Shown: piece by piece, positions 43,175 to 50,911 of the stretch | Layout: the number at the start of each line of letters is the position of its first letter | Numbering within the stretch: position 1 is the stretch's first letter | Assembly (NCBI GenBank): GCA_041659105.1 | Contig: JBAZYX010000003.1 | Location: 1-64,000 of the forward strand | Origin: CAIUKV01 sp041659105 | GTDB lineage: Bacteria > Actinomycetota > Acidimicrobiia > IMCC26256 > PALSA-555 | DNA length: 64,000 nucleotides | Direction: 5' to 3' | Program-made: the position numbers and the translations under genes | Notes under the pieces: generated by a model | Seen by the model: the letters and a program-made list of their open reading frames with translations, nothing else | What the model was told of the DNA's origin: nothing | Databases searched by the model: none

Positions 43175-44386
43175 ATGAGCGAGATCCCGCGCATCATCTC
43201 CGTCGACGACCACGTGGTCGAGCCGCCCGACCTGTGGACCGAGCGCCTCCCGGCCTCGATGCGGGAGCGCGGGCCGCGGGTCGTGCGCGAGAAGGCCAAG
43301 TTCAGCTTCATCGGGGGCGTCTTCTCGTTCGAGCGCAACGCCGCCGACGGCGAATGGTGCGACATCTGGCTCTACGACGACCTCGTGTACCCGTTCCCGA
43401 AGCTGTCGGCCGCGATCGGGTTCCCCGACCTCGACAACACGCCGGTGACCTTCGACGAGATCCGGCCCGGGTGCTGGAAGCAGCCCGACCGCCTCGCCGA
43501 CATGGCGGCCAACTGGACCGACGCCTCGATCTGCTTCCCCAACGTGCTGCCCCGGTTCGCCGGTCAGACGTTCATGGAGCGCCAGGACAAGGAGCTCGCG
43601 CTCGCCTGCGTGCGGGTCTACAACGACTGGATGATCGACGAGTGGTGCCAGGGGGAGGGCAAGGGCAAGCTCATCCCGCTCACCATCGTCCCGCTGTGGG
43701 ACGCCGAGCTCGCTGCCGCCGAGGTGCGCCGCTGCGCCGACAAGGGCAGCCACGCCGTCGCGTTCACCGAGAACCCCCACCCGCTCGGCCTCCCGTCGGT
43801 CCACGACAAGGACCGCTTCTGGGACCCGTTCTTCCGGGCCTGCGACGAGACCGAGACCGTGATCAACATGCACATCGGCTCGTCGTCGAAGATGCCGAGC
43901 ACGTCGCCCGACGCGCCGTTCATCGTGTCGTCCACGCTGACCTTCGCCAACGCGATGGGCTCGTTCTGCGACTTCATCTTCTCGGGGACGCTCGAGCGCT
44001 TCCCGACCCTCAAGCTCGCGTACTCCGAGGGCCAGGTCGGCTGGGCGCCCTACGTCATCGAGCGGGCCGACAAGCTCTGGGCCGAGCGCGCGGCCAACAG
44101 CTTCGGCTCGGACCTCCCGCACCCGCCGAGCTCGTACATCCCGGGCCGGATCTACTTCTGCATCTTCGACGACGAGGTGGGCCTGGCGAACCGCAACGTC
44201 GTGGGCATGGAGCAGATCACCTTCGAGGTCGACTACCCGCACGCCGACAGCACGTTCCCGCACACCAAGGAGACGGCGCAGCTCATCTGCGACAAGGCCG
44301 GGCTGAACGACGCCGAGCGCTACCAGCTCATGCGGGGCAACGCGATCAAGCTCTACGGCCTGGAGCGCTTCGGCATCACGAAGTAG
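43175..44386 (+). CDS. amidohydrolase family protein (COG2159, SVDDHV subgroup)
   Basis: Fourth COG2159 metal hydrolase/decarboxylase, 403 aa, closest to that at 19061-20281. Shared blocks are IISVDDHVVEPPDLW, GEWCDIWLYDDLVYP, YNDWMIDEWC, NMHIGSSSKMPSTSPDAP and the late FEVDYPHADSTFP; both end with YGLERFGIT. ATG 43175 follows GGGGAGC. A substrate cannot be named. Confidence 0.92.
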   Translation: MSEIPRIISVDDHVVEPPDLWTERLPASMRERGPRVVREKAKFSFIGGVFSFERNAADGEWCDIWLYDDLVYPFPKLSAAIGFPDLDNTPVTFDEIRPGCWKQPDRLADMAANWTDASICFPNVLPRFAGQTFMERQDKELALACVRVYNDWMIDEWCQGEGKGKLIPLTIVPLWDAELAAAEVRRCADKGSHAVAFTENPHPLGLPSVHDKDRFWDPFFRACDETETVINMHIGSSSKMPSTSPDAPFIVSSTLTFANAMGSFCDFIFSGTLERFPTLKLAYSEGQVGWAPYVIERADKLWAERAANSFGSDLPHPPSSYIPGRIYFCIFDDEVGLANRNVVGMEQITFEVDYPHADSTFPHTKETAQLICDKAGLNDAERYQLMRGNAIKLYGLERFGITK

Positions 44387-44461
44387 CGGGACCTCCCCGA
44401 ACCGGGGGAGGCGACGGGTTACGATCTCCGCCGGGAAGCGGGCCCCGGCGGGAGCCTGCGC

Positions 44462-45577
44462 GTGGCGCGTCCGAAGACCCACATCCCGGTTCTCCTGCTG
44501 GCCCTGGTGGCGGGCCTCGTCGCGTCGGTGCTCCCGAGCACCGCCGCCCGAGCCCAGGAGCTGTCCGTCACCCGGCTCCAGCGCGACATCGCCGACAACG
44601 CCACGAAGATCGACGCCCTCGGCCGCGAGATCGACGACGCCGGCCGGCGGGAGCGCCAGCTCAACGCCGAGATCGCGGCGACCGAGGGCCAGCTCGAGAC
44701 GGCGCGGAACCTGAGCGACGGCATCCGGACCCAGATCCAGGAGCGGGCGGCGTCGCTCTACGTGGTGCGCCGCACCGACAACGACCCGCTCGTGAACCTG
44801 CGCCGGATCTCCGACGCGGCCACGGCCCAGCACTACGGCAACGGCGTCGCCGAGGCCGACGACGCGCTCCTCAACCGCCTCGTCGACATCTCGGAGGGTC
44901 TCGACGCCGACGTCAAGCGGCTCAAGGACGCGCGTGAGGAGGTCGTGGCGCAGCGGGAGCGTGCGGTCGCGGCCAAGGCCGCGCTCGAGGAGGTGCTCAC
45001 CCGCCAGCGCAAGCTCCTCGCAGCCCTCGACGTGATCCCCCTGATGGGCCAGGCCCAGCTCAACGCGCGCCAGATCGCCGACTGGTTCGACTCCACCGAG
45101 ATGCAATACCGCCTCGCCGGCGGGATGGCCATTCGCGAGCTCGCGCAGATCTTCCTCGACGAAGGCGCGGACGAGGGCGTCCGCGGTGACGTCGCCTTCG
45201 CCCAATCGGTGCTCGAGACCGGCTACTTCCGGTGGTCGCTCGACAACAACTACGCCGGCCTCGGCGCGTGCGACTCGTGTGCCGGTGAGCCTGGGTTCCC
45301 GTCGCCCCGCGACGGTGTGCGCGCGCAGATCCAGCACCTCAAGAACTACGGCGACCCCGACTCCTTCGCGACCGGCCTCGCGCACCCGCCCCAACCCGAC
45401 TGGTACGGGTCCGACCCCGCGCAGGCGGCGCGCAACTTCGACACGTTCTTCGCGAAGGGCGCGGCCCAGACCTGGCAGGTGATGGGCAAGGGGAACTGGG
45501 CGACCGACCCCAACTACGCCACCAAGGTCATCGGGATCTACATCCGCATGGTGGTGTTCGCGGCCGACCACGGTTGA
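44462..45577 (+). CDS. secreted coiled-coil protein with glucosaminidase domain
   Basis: A 371-aa exported protein. Residues 1-31 form a signal peptide (VLLLALVAGLVASVLPSTAARA). Residues about 32-190 are a charged, heptad-rich coiled coil (LQRDIADNATKIDALGREID onward). From about 215 a FlgJ/glucosaminidase-like domain follows, with the catalytic glutamate probably in AQSVLETGYF and NNYAGLGACDSCAG after it. It should cleave peptidoglycan during growth or division. GTG 44462 is preceded by GGGAG. Confidence 0.82.
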   Translation: MARPKTHIPVLLLALVAGLVASVLPSTAARAQELSVTRLQRDIADNATKIDALGREIDDAGRRERQLNAEIAATEGQLETARNLSDGIRTQIQERAASLYVVRRTDNDPLVNLRRISDAATAQHYGNGVAEADDALLNRLVDISEGLDADVKRLKDAREEVVAQRERAVAAKAALEEVLTRQRKLLAALDVIPLMGQAQLNARQIADWFDSTEMQYRLAGGMAIRELAQIFLDEGADEGVRGDVAFAQSVLETGYFRWSLDNNYAGLGACDSCAGEPGFPSPRDGVRAQIQHLKNYGDPDSFATGLAHPPQPDWYGSDPAQAARNFDTFFAKGAAQTWQVMGKGNWATDPNYATKVIGIYIRMVVFAADHG

Positions 45578-45586
45578 GGGCCTGAC

Positions 45587-45592
45587 TAGGCT
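45587..45592 (+). promoter_or_regulatory. candidate -10 box TAGGCT for the bfd-bfr operon
   Basis: TAGGCT ends 9 nt before ATG 45602; the gap from the previous gene is only 24 bp. Confidence 0.35.
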
Positions 45593-45601
45593 CCGATCGA
45601 C

Positions 45602-45811
45602 ATGTTCGTGTGTCTGTGCGGCGCCGTGAGCGACACGAAGATCCGTGACGCCATCCGCTCCGGTGCCCATACCGCGGACGACGTGGGCGAGGCGTGCGAC
45701 GCGGGCGTGCAGTGCGGCAAGTGCCGGACCATGATCGAGGCGATGATCCTGCGGGAGTTGGAACAGCTGGTCGGCCCCGGTGGCCGCAACACGGAGGAGA
45801 CACCCAGATGA
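45602..45811 (+). CDS. bfd: bacterioferritin-associated ferredoxin
   Basis: A 69-aa [2Fe-2S] protein of the BFD family. The four cysteines are in FVCLCGAVSD (C-x-C) and VQCGKCRTM (C-x2-C). In relatives it binds bacterioferritin and donates electrons that release stored iron. Its stop overlaps the start of the bacterioferritin gene (ATGA), confirming the pair. Confidence 0.92.
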   Translation: MFVCLCGAVSDTKIRDAIRSGAHTADDVGEACDAGVQCGKCRTMIEAMILRELEQLVGPGGRNTEETPR

Positions 45812-46272
45812 GCGACCCGGTGGTCGGTGCACTGAACGGCTTGATCGCGGTGGAGCTCGTGGCGGTGAACCAGTACTTCGTCCACGCGAAGATCTGCCAG
45901 CACTGGGGCTACGAGAAGCTCGCCGCGCGCTTCCGCGAGGTGTCGATCGAGGAGATGCGCGACGTCGAGGCCTACATGGACCGCGTCCTCCTGCTCGGCG
46001 GCCTGCCCAACCTCCAGCGGCTCGACGCGTTCCAGGTGGGGGAGAACGTGCCCGAGGCGCTCGACCTCGCCGTCGCGCTCGAGGAGAGCGCCGTGCAGAA
46101 GCTCAAGGACGCCGTCGCCCTGTGCGAGAGCGTCGACGACCTCGGCACGGCCGCGCTCCTGCGACCGAAGGTGGCCGACGAGGAGGCCCAGCTCGACTGG
46201 TTGCGGACCCAGCGAAGCCTGATCGACCAGATCGGCGAGGCGCTGTACCTCGCGAGCCAGGTCAACATCTAG
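45808..46272 (+). CDS. bfr: bacterioferritin, ferroxidase histidines not conserved
   Basis: A 154-aa four-helix iron-storage subunit aligned without gaps at the N-terminus to E. coli Bfr. E16 (for E18), E49 (E51) and the haem-ligand methionine M50 (M52) are kept. Two ferroxidase histidines are replaced: D52 where E. coli has H54, and glutamine in DEEAQLDWLR where E. coli has H130. The subunit may therefore bind haem and form the shell but oxidise iron poorly, or need a second subunit. It is coupled to bfd upstream. Confidence 0.9.
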   Translation: MSDPVVGALNGLIAVELVAVNQYFVHAKICQHWGYEKLAARFREVSIEEMRDVEAYMDRVLLLGGLPNLQRLDAFQVGENVPEALDLAVALEESAVQKLKDAVALCESVDDLGTAALLRPKVADEEAQLDWLRTQRSLIDQIGEALYLASQVNI

Positions 46273-46581
46273 TTGTCCGCCGCTCCGGTCGAGCCTGTCC
46301 GGGTCGTCGCGATCTACCCGGTCCGCGACTTCGACGAGTTCCGCGCGCAGTTCGCCGGAACCGAGTCCCGCCGCGAGGACCTCGGGGTCCTCGCCTCCAC
46401 GATCCACCGCTCCGTCGACAACCCCAACGAGGTCATGGTCACGTTCGACATGCGCTCGGCCGAGGACGCGATGGCGATGTTCACCGCCGACGACCGGATC
46501 CGGGCCTGGATGGACCGCACCGGCGTCGACGTGTACCCGGCCGTGTTCGTCGGCACCCCGGTGACCTCAGATGGGGGCTGA
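46273..46581 (+). CDS. small conserved protein, probable dimeric alpha/beta-barrel fold
   Basis: About 102 aa, starting at TTG 46273 directly after the bacterioferritin stop. A beta-alpha-beta pattern (VRVVAIYPVRDFDEFRAQF, then NEVMVTFDMRSAEDAMAMF) resembles antibiotic-monooxygenase-type ferredoxin folds. No catalytic residues are evident. The start is uncertain, but the frame is well coded and its end overlaps the next gene at ATG 46571. Confidence 0.7.
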   Translation: MSAAPVEPVRVVAIYPVRDFDEFRAQFAGTESRREDLGVLASTIHRSVDNPNEVMVTFDMRSAEDAMAMFTADDRIRAWMDRTGVDVYPAVFVGTPVTSDGG

Positions 46582-47620
46582 CGGCCCGATCGTCGTGTGG
46601 GTGGCGTGGCCCGTCGCCCTCCAGGCCGACGTGCTCGCGCGGGTCGCCGCGGTGGATCCCCGCATCGAGGTCGTCGCGTGCGGCTACGAGGAGGCGGGCA
46701 TCCTCCGCAACGCTCGCTCACGCCACGAGGTCGACGCCGGAGCACGCGCCGACGCGGTCGGGGCGGTCACCGACGCGCACCGCGACGCGATGGCGCGCGC
46801 CGAGGTCGTGTTCGGGTTCGACGTTCCCTTCGACCTCGCCGACCACGCGCCCCACCTCCGTTGGGTCCAGGGCATCGGCTCGGGCTACGAGCACATCTGG
46901 GGGGCCGGGCTCGACCGTGACGGGATCACGGTCACCAACGCGGTGGGTGTGAGCGCCGCGCCGATGGCCGAGTTCGTGATCGGTCGCGTGCTCGCGCTCT
47001 ACAAGCGCTTCCCCGAGATCGACGCGCGCGCGGGCCGGCACGAGTGGAAGCCTGCGTACGGCCGCATGCTGGCCGGCTCCACGGTCGGGATCATCGGGCT
47101 CGGCGCGATCGGCCAGGCGGTCGCGGACCGGGCGTCCGCCCTCGGCATGCGAGTCGTGGCGAGCCGGCGCAGCTACCGGTCCGGGATGACCGCGCCGAAC
47201 GTCGACACCCTGCTCGGCCCCGACGACCTGCCCGCGCTGCTCGGCGAGAGCGACGTCGTGGTGCTGTGCGCACCGTCGACCCCGCAGACCCGGGACCTGA
47301 TCGGCGCCGACGCCCTCGCGGCGATGCGGCCCGGCACGATCTTCGTGAACGTCGGCCGGGGCACGATGGTCGACGAGCCCGTGCTGATCGACGCGCTCGA
47401 GCGGGGCCACCTCGCGGCCGCCGTGCTCGACGTCACGTCGGAGGAGCCGCTGCCGCCCGAGCACCCGCTGTGGGACGCACCCAACGTCTACATCTCGGCG
47501 CACTGCTCGGCCACGAGCGACGGCTACGTCGACCGCGTCGGCGCGGTGTTCCTCGACAACCTCGACCGGTACGTCGCGGGCGAGCCGCTGCGCAACGTGG
47601 TGGACGCCGCCGCTGTCTAG
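46571..47620 (+). CDS. D-2-hydroxyacid dehydrogenase (NAD-binding, paralogue)
   Basis: A 349-aa paralogue of the protein at 10176. The Rossmann motif is GLGAIGQA, and R in VGRGTMVDEPVL, E in SEEPLPPEHPLW and H in ISAHCSAT form the catalytic set. Both paralogues share the unusual middle stretch LYKRFPEIDARAGRHEW-type and the FGFDVPFDLA-type segment. ATG 46571 overlaps the previous gene by 11 bp. Confidence 0.9.
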   Translation: MGADGPIVVWVAWPVALQADVLARVAAVDPRIEVVACGYEEAGILRNARSRHEVDAGARADAVGAVTDAHRDAMARAEVVFGFDVPFDLADHAPHLRWVQGIGSGYEHIWGAGLDRDGITVTNAVGVSAAPMAEFVIGRVLALYKRFPEIDARAGRHEWKPAYGRMLAGSTVGIIGLGAIGQAVADRASALGMRVVASRRSYRSGMTAPNVDTLLGPDDLPALLGESDVVVLCAPSTPQTRDLIGADALAAMRPGTIFVNVGRGTMVDEPVLIDALERGHLAAAVLDVTSEEPLPPEHPLWDAPNVYISAHCSATSDGYVDRVGAVFLDNLDRYVAGEPLRNVVDAAAV

Positions 47621-47648
47621 CGCGACACGACCGTCGCGCTGCGGCGCG

Positions 47649-48194
47649 TCAGGCCTGGGTCAGGAGCATGGCCCGCACGCGCGGCGCGAGCTCCTTGGCC
47701 AGCATCGAGATCTCCTCGTCGGACCACGTGGCCGTCGGGATGTACGGATAGTCGACGGTGATCATCGGGTAGTCGGGATGACCGCTGATGCGCGCGATCG
47801 CGCCGGCCGACTCGCGCAGCTCCTGGTGGACGATGCACACCGACGGGATGCCCGCCCACTCGAGCTCCACGGCGTCCCGCAAACTGCGGGCGCTGCAGCT
47901 GCCTCAGCCGCCGAAGCCCGTGATGGCGACGGTGGCCCCCTCGGTGAGGCGGGACCAGTCGCCGGGATCGGGCGGGACCGAGACGCTCGACTTCACCACC
48001 TTCACCACGCCGTCGAGATCGGTGGTGGCGAGGAGCTCCTCGGCGAGCGCGTCGAGGAACCGCTCGCTGTAGCCGAGGCCGTTGACCACGAGGCCGAGCC
48101 GCTGGCCCGACAACGACGCCGGGCGCGGTGCGAGCCGCCGCACGGTCGTGGGATCGACCGGACCGCTCGTCGGGTCGAGGGCGACGATCGTCAT
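47649..48194 (-). CDS. UGSC family selenoprotein (in-frame UGA read as Sec)
   Basis: A 181-codon frame interrupted by one TGA at 47906-47904 (codon 97). Read as selenocysteine it gives the local sequence TGFGG-U-GSCSARSLRDAVE, the U-G-S-C motif that defines the UGSC selenoprotein family, in which Cys homologues have CGSC. A 9-bp GC-rich hairpin with a GTT loop begins 10 nt after the TGA (47893-47872), as required of a bacterial SECIS. C100 would pair with U97 as a redox couple (U-x2-C). The ATG at 48194 overlaps the previous gene (ATGA). The terminal TGA at 47649 has no such hairpin and is taken as the stop. Function of the family is unknown; a redox role is inferred. Confidence 0.88.
47872..47893 (-). 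other. candidate bacterial SECIS element
   Basis: Stem CCCGCA/TGCGGG with loop GTT, extended by GCG/CGC after a single bulged A. The loop G is 20 nt downstream of the UGA, inside the range of characterised bacterial SECIS hairpins, whose apex also carries a G/GU. It lies in the coding sequence, as expected for bacteria. Confidence 0.7.
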
Positions 48195-49192
48195 GCCGGG
48201 AGCGTAACCCGCTCGATGGGCTCGGTGACGGCCCACGCGAGGTGGGGGAACAGGATCCAGGTCTCGGCCATCCCCGCGCCCCCGGCCGCCACGATGAGGA
48301 TGTTCTCCGGGTGGCCGAGGTTGTAGCGCCGGTCGTGGGGCCCGGCGGTCTCGGCGGTGAGGCGCCCGAACAGGTACTCCTGCATGTGCGCCTTCGACCA
48401 CCCCTCGGCGAAGAAGAAGCGCTGGTGCTCCTTGCCCATCACGTAGACGAGCGGGATCTGGTCGCCGAGGAACTCGTCGCCGTTGAACCCGTGGTGGCGG
48501 GTGTCGGCGACGATCGTGTCCAGGACCCCCTCGGCGGTCCGGCTCGACGAGTCCCACGACGACACCATGCGCATCACCGAGTGGACGGTGACGGTGCTCT
48601 CGTCGGGGCCGAAGCCGCGTTGCACGTGCAGGGGGGTCCAGTCGCCCGCGGCCTCGTCCTCCCCGAAGCAGAACGAGTAGCGCAGGGGCCACGAGTAGGT
48701 GGCGCGGTCGAGGAACCCGGGGACGGCCCGGCACACGTTGCGGATCACGAGGCGCAGCGCCCGGCCGATCGTGGCGTTGGCCCGGAACCCGGGCCCGAGG
48801 CAGCCCGCACCGTACGCGATGCCGATCTCGTCGCGGATCGGCCCGTTCACGATGACCGCGTGCGCGGCGCCCGAGAGCGTGCCGGTGGTCGAGTGGCAGT
48901 TGCCGTGCTCGTCGAGGTGGGCCCGCACGGCGGCGGCCACCACGGGGAAGTACTCGGCCTTGCAGCCCGCCATGACCGCGTTGATCGCGGCGTGCTCGGC
49001 GGTCACCGTGACCTCGCGGGTGGGCACGGTCCCGAGCACGGTCTCCGCGGCGAGGCCCGCGGCGGCGAGGAGCGCCTCCACCTTCTCCGGGGTGGGAGGC
49101 ACCACGGGGAGGCCGTCGGTCCAGCCCCGGTCGAACGCGTCCTCGAGGAACGCGTCGGCGTCTTGCCACTCCTCGCGCCGGGCGTGCAGCAT
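48191..49192 (-). CDS. conserved protein coupled to the UGSC selenoprotein (DGLPVVPPT family)
   Basis: A 333-aa protein I recognise only as a conserved family often seen with UGSC genes. Near the N-terminus it has the distinctive GWTDGLPVVPPTPEKVEALL, later NAVMAGCKAEYFPVV, GAGCLGPGFRANATIGRALRLV and GGAGMAETWILFPHLA. Several cysteines (CKAEYF, GNCHST, GAGC, NVC) are conserved-looking. No signal peptide. Its stop overlaps the selenoprotein start (ATGA), and the TAGCGT box 6 nt before its ATG probably drives both. Possible redox partner or substrate of the selenoprotein; role unknown. Confidence 0.78.
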   Translation of the reverse strand: MLHARREEWQDADAFLEDAFDRGWTDGLPVVPPTPEKVEALLAAAGLAAETVLGTVPTREVTVTAEHAAINAVMAGCKAEYFPVVAAAVRAHLDEHGNCHSTTGTLSGAAHAVIVNGPIRDEIGIAYGAGCLGPGFRANATIGRALRLVIRNVCRAVPGFLDRATYSWPLRYSFCFGEDEAAGDWTPLHVQRGFGPDESTVTVHSVMRMVSSWDSSSRTAEGVLDTIVADTRHHGFNGDEFLGDQIPLVYVMGKEHQRFFFAEGWSKAHMQEYLFGRLTAETAGPHDRRYNLGHPENILIVAAGGAGMAETWILFPHLAWAVTEPIERVTLPA

Positions 49193-49198
49193 GGCCGG

Positions 49199-49204
49199 AC
49201 GCTA
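49199..49204 (-). promoter_or_regulatory. candidate -10 box TAGCGT for the UGSC operon
   Basis: TAGCGT ends 6 nt before ATG 49192 and no Shine-Dalgarno sequence is visible, so the operon is probably leaderless. Confidence 0.45.
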
Positions 49205-49304
49205 CCCCGGACCGGGTTCGGTTGACACCAACTCGGCCTCGTACCCTGCCAACCTGGCGAAGCGGATCCCTGGGACCCCCGTGGTCGGACCCGAGAGGTT
49301 GCTG

Positions 49305-50552
49305 GTGTCGAAGCTGGGCTGGTTGCGTTGGTCGCTCGTCGTCGTGGCGCTCTTCGGAGCGCTCCTCGTGGCCTGTGGGGGCAGCGATGATCCCAAGGGC
49401 CTGGGGGAGTCCAACCCGCTGGTGAAGGCGACCGACGGGTCCACCGCGCCGCCCGCCGTCACCACCACGGTCCCGCCCATCGCCGTCGTCCCGGGCATGC
49501 CGCCGGTGATCGACCGCAACAACCTCTACAGCGAGACGGCGGCGGGCAAGCTCGCCGACGTCGTCAAGGACGACCTGCCCCGGATCTACGTTCCCAACCG
49601 CGCGGCCAACGAGGTCGCGGTGATCGACCCCGCCACGATGCAGGTGGTCGACCGCTACAAGGTCGGCATCAACCCCCAGCACGTGGTGCCGTCGTGGGAC
49701 CTGAAGACGCTCTGGGTCACGAACAACGCCGAGGGCCGCACCGACGGCAGCCTCACCCCGATCGACCCGAACACCGGCAAGCCCGGCGCGTCGATCCCCG
49801 TCGAAGACCCCTACAACATGTACTGGACGCCCGACGGCAAGTCGGCCATCGTCGTGGCCGAGGCCTTCAAGCGGCTCGACTTCCGTGACCCCACCACGAT
49901 GGCGCTGCAGACGTCGGTCTCCACGCCCAACTGCGCGGGCATCAACCACGCCGACTTCTCGATCGACGGCACGTACGCGCTCTTCACCTGCGAGTTCCAG
50001 GGCAGCGTGGTCAAGATCGACCTCGTCAACAAGCAGGTGCTCGGCTACCTGCAGCTCTCCGGCGGCGGCATCCCCCAGGACATCCGGGTCTCGCCCGACG
50101 GCAAGACGTTCTACGTCGCCGAGATGGTGCGCAGTGGCGTCTACACGATCGACCCCGTGACCTTCACCGAGACCGGGTTCATCCCCACCGGCCCCGGCGC
50201 GCACGGCCTCTACCCGAGCCGCGACTCGAGGGTGCTGTACGTGGCCAACCGGGGCTCGACCAAGATCGGCGGCCCGCCCAAGGGCGCCGGCAGCGTCTCC
50301 GTGTTCGACTGGAAGACCAACACCGTCCTGGCTACGTGGCCGGTCCCCGGCGGCGGGAGCCCCGACATGGGCGGCGTGAGCGCCGACGGCAAGACGCTCT
50401 GGCTCTCCGGCCGCTACGACGACGTCGTCTACGCCATCGACGTCACGACCGGCCAGTACACGATCATCCCGGTGGGGTCGGAGCCCCACGGCCTCGCGGT
50501 GTGGCCGCAGCCGGGTCGGGCCTCCTTCGGCCACACCGGCAACATGCGCTAG
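49305..50552 (+). CDS. lipoprotein with YncE-like beta-propeller
   Basis: A 415-aa exported protein. Residues 1-22 are a lipoprotein signal peptide with lipobox LLVACGG. A Pro/Thr/Val linker follows, then from about residue 85 a propeller of YVTN-like blades such as RIYVPNRAANEVAVIDPATM, YVAEMVRSGVYTIDPVT and LYVANRGSTKIGGP. The propeller may bind a metal, a cofactor or a partner at the cell surface; the gene is isolated. GTG 49305 has GAGAGG upstream. Confidence 0.85.
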   Translation: MSKLGWLRWSLVVVALFGALLVACGGSDDPKGLGESNPLVKATDGSTAPPAVTTTVPPIAVVPGMPPVIDRNNLYSETAAGKLADVVKDDLPRIYVPNRAANEVAVIDPATMQVVDRYKVGINPQHVVPSWDLKTLWVTNNAEGRTDGSLTPIDPNTGKPGASIPVEDPYNMYWTPDGKSAIVVAEAFKRLDFRDPTTMALQTSVSTPNCAGINHADFSIDGTYALFTCEFQGSVVKIDLVNKQVLGYLQLSGGGIPQDIRVSPDGKTFYVAEMVRSGVYTIDPVTFTETGFIPTGPGAHGLYPSRDSRVLYVANRGSTKIGGPPKGAGSVSVFDWKTNTVLATWPVPGGGSPDMGGVSADGKTLWLSGRYDDVVYAIDVTTGQYTIIPVGSEPHGLAVWPQPGRASFGHTGNMR

Positions 50553-50593
50553 CGAGCGCAGCGCGGCGGAGCGGGAGCGGAGCGACCCACGGG

Positions 50594-50800
50594 CTAGTCG
50601 TCCTTCAGCGCCACCGCGTTGGGTGTGACGTTCATCTTCGGCTCGTACTCGGCCACCTCGATCTCGCGCGCGTCGCGCTGGAACTTCTCCTGGAGCTCGG
50701 TTCGGCACCCTGCGCAGAGGCCGCGGAAGCGCATGGGCGACATCTGACCGCAGCGCAGGCAGTCGAAGTCGATCGGGGTGAGGTCGAGCGCGGCATCCAT
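50594..50800 (-). CDS. small zinc-ribbon protein
   Basis: A 68-aa protein. Two C-x2-C pairs (CLRCGQM and CAGCRTEL, spaced about 15 residues) form a zinc ribbon near residues 14-32, followed by a charged helix. No family name can be given. Short but with convincing codon use; ATG 50800 lies 6 nt after GAGGAT-like sequence. It is divergent from the WS/DGAT gene. Confidence 0.7.
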   Translation of the reverse strand: MDAALDLTPIDFDCLRCGQMSPMRFRGLCAGCRTELQEKFQRDAREIEVAEYEPKMNVTPNAVALKDD

Positions 50801-50899
50801 GCGCCGATCCTCGCGTGCGCGCGCCATCGCGCCGCGGACCCGCGCGCGCGGTGCCACCACCGGGCCGTTCGGCCCTTTCGCCCCGGAGTGGGGAGGGCG

Positions 50900-50905
50900 T
50901 ACGCT
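50900..50905 (+). promoter_or_regulatory. candidate -10 box TACGCT for the WS/DGAT gene
   Basis: TACGCT ends 6 nt before GTG 50912; no ribosome site is present. Confidence 0.5.
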
Positions 50906-50911
50906 CCCCGG

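Noticed and set aside
47649..47651. The final TGA of the selenoprotein as a second Sec codon
   Set aside because: No hairpin at SECIS distance follows it, the family motif is complete before it, and the frame gives only a few meaningless codons after it.
47649..47882. A separate 77-residue gene in place of the selenoprotein C-terminus
   Set aside because: It starts inside a conserved block, has no ribosome site or TANNNT box, and is in the same frame as the N-terminal part with only one TGA between.
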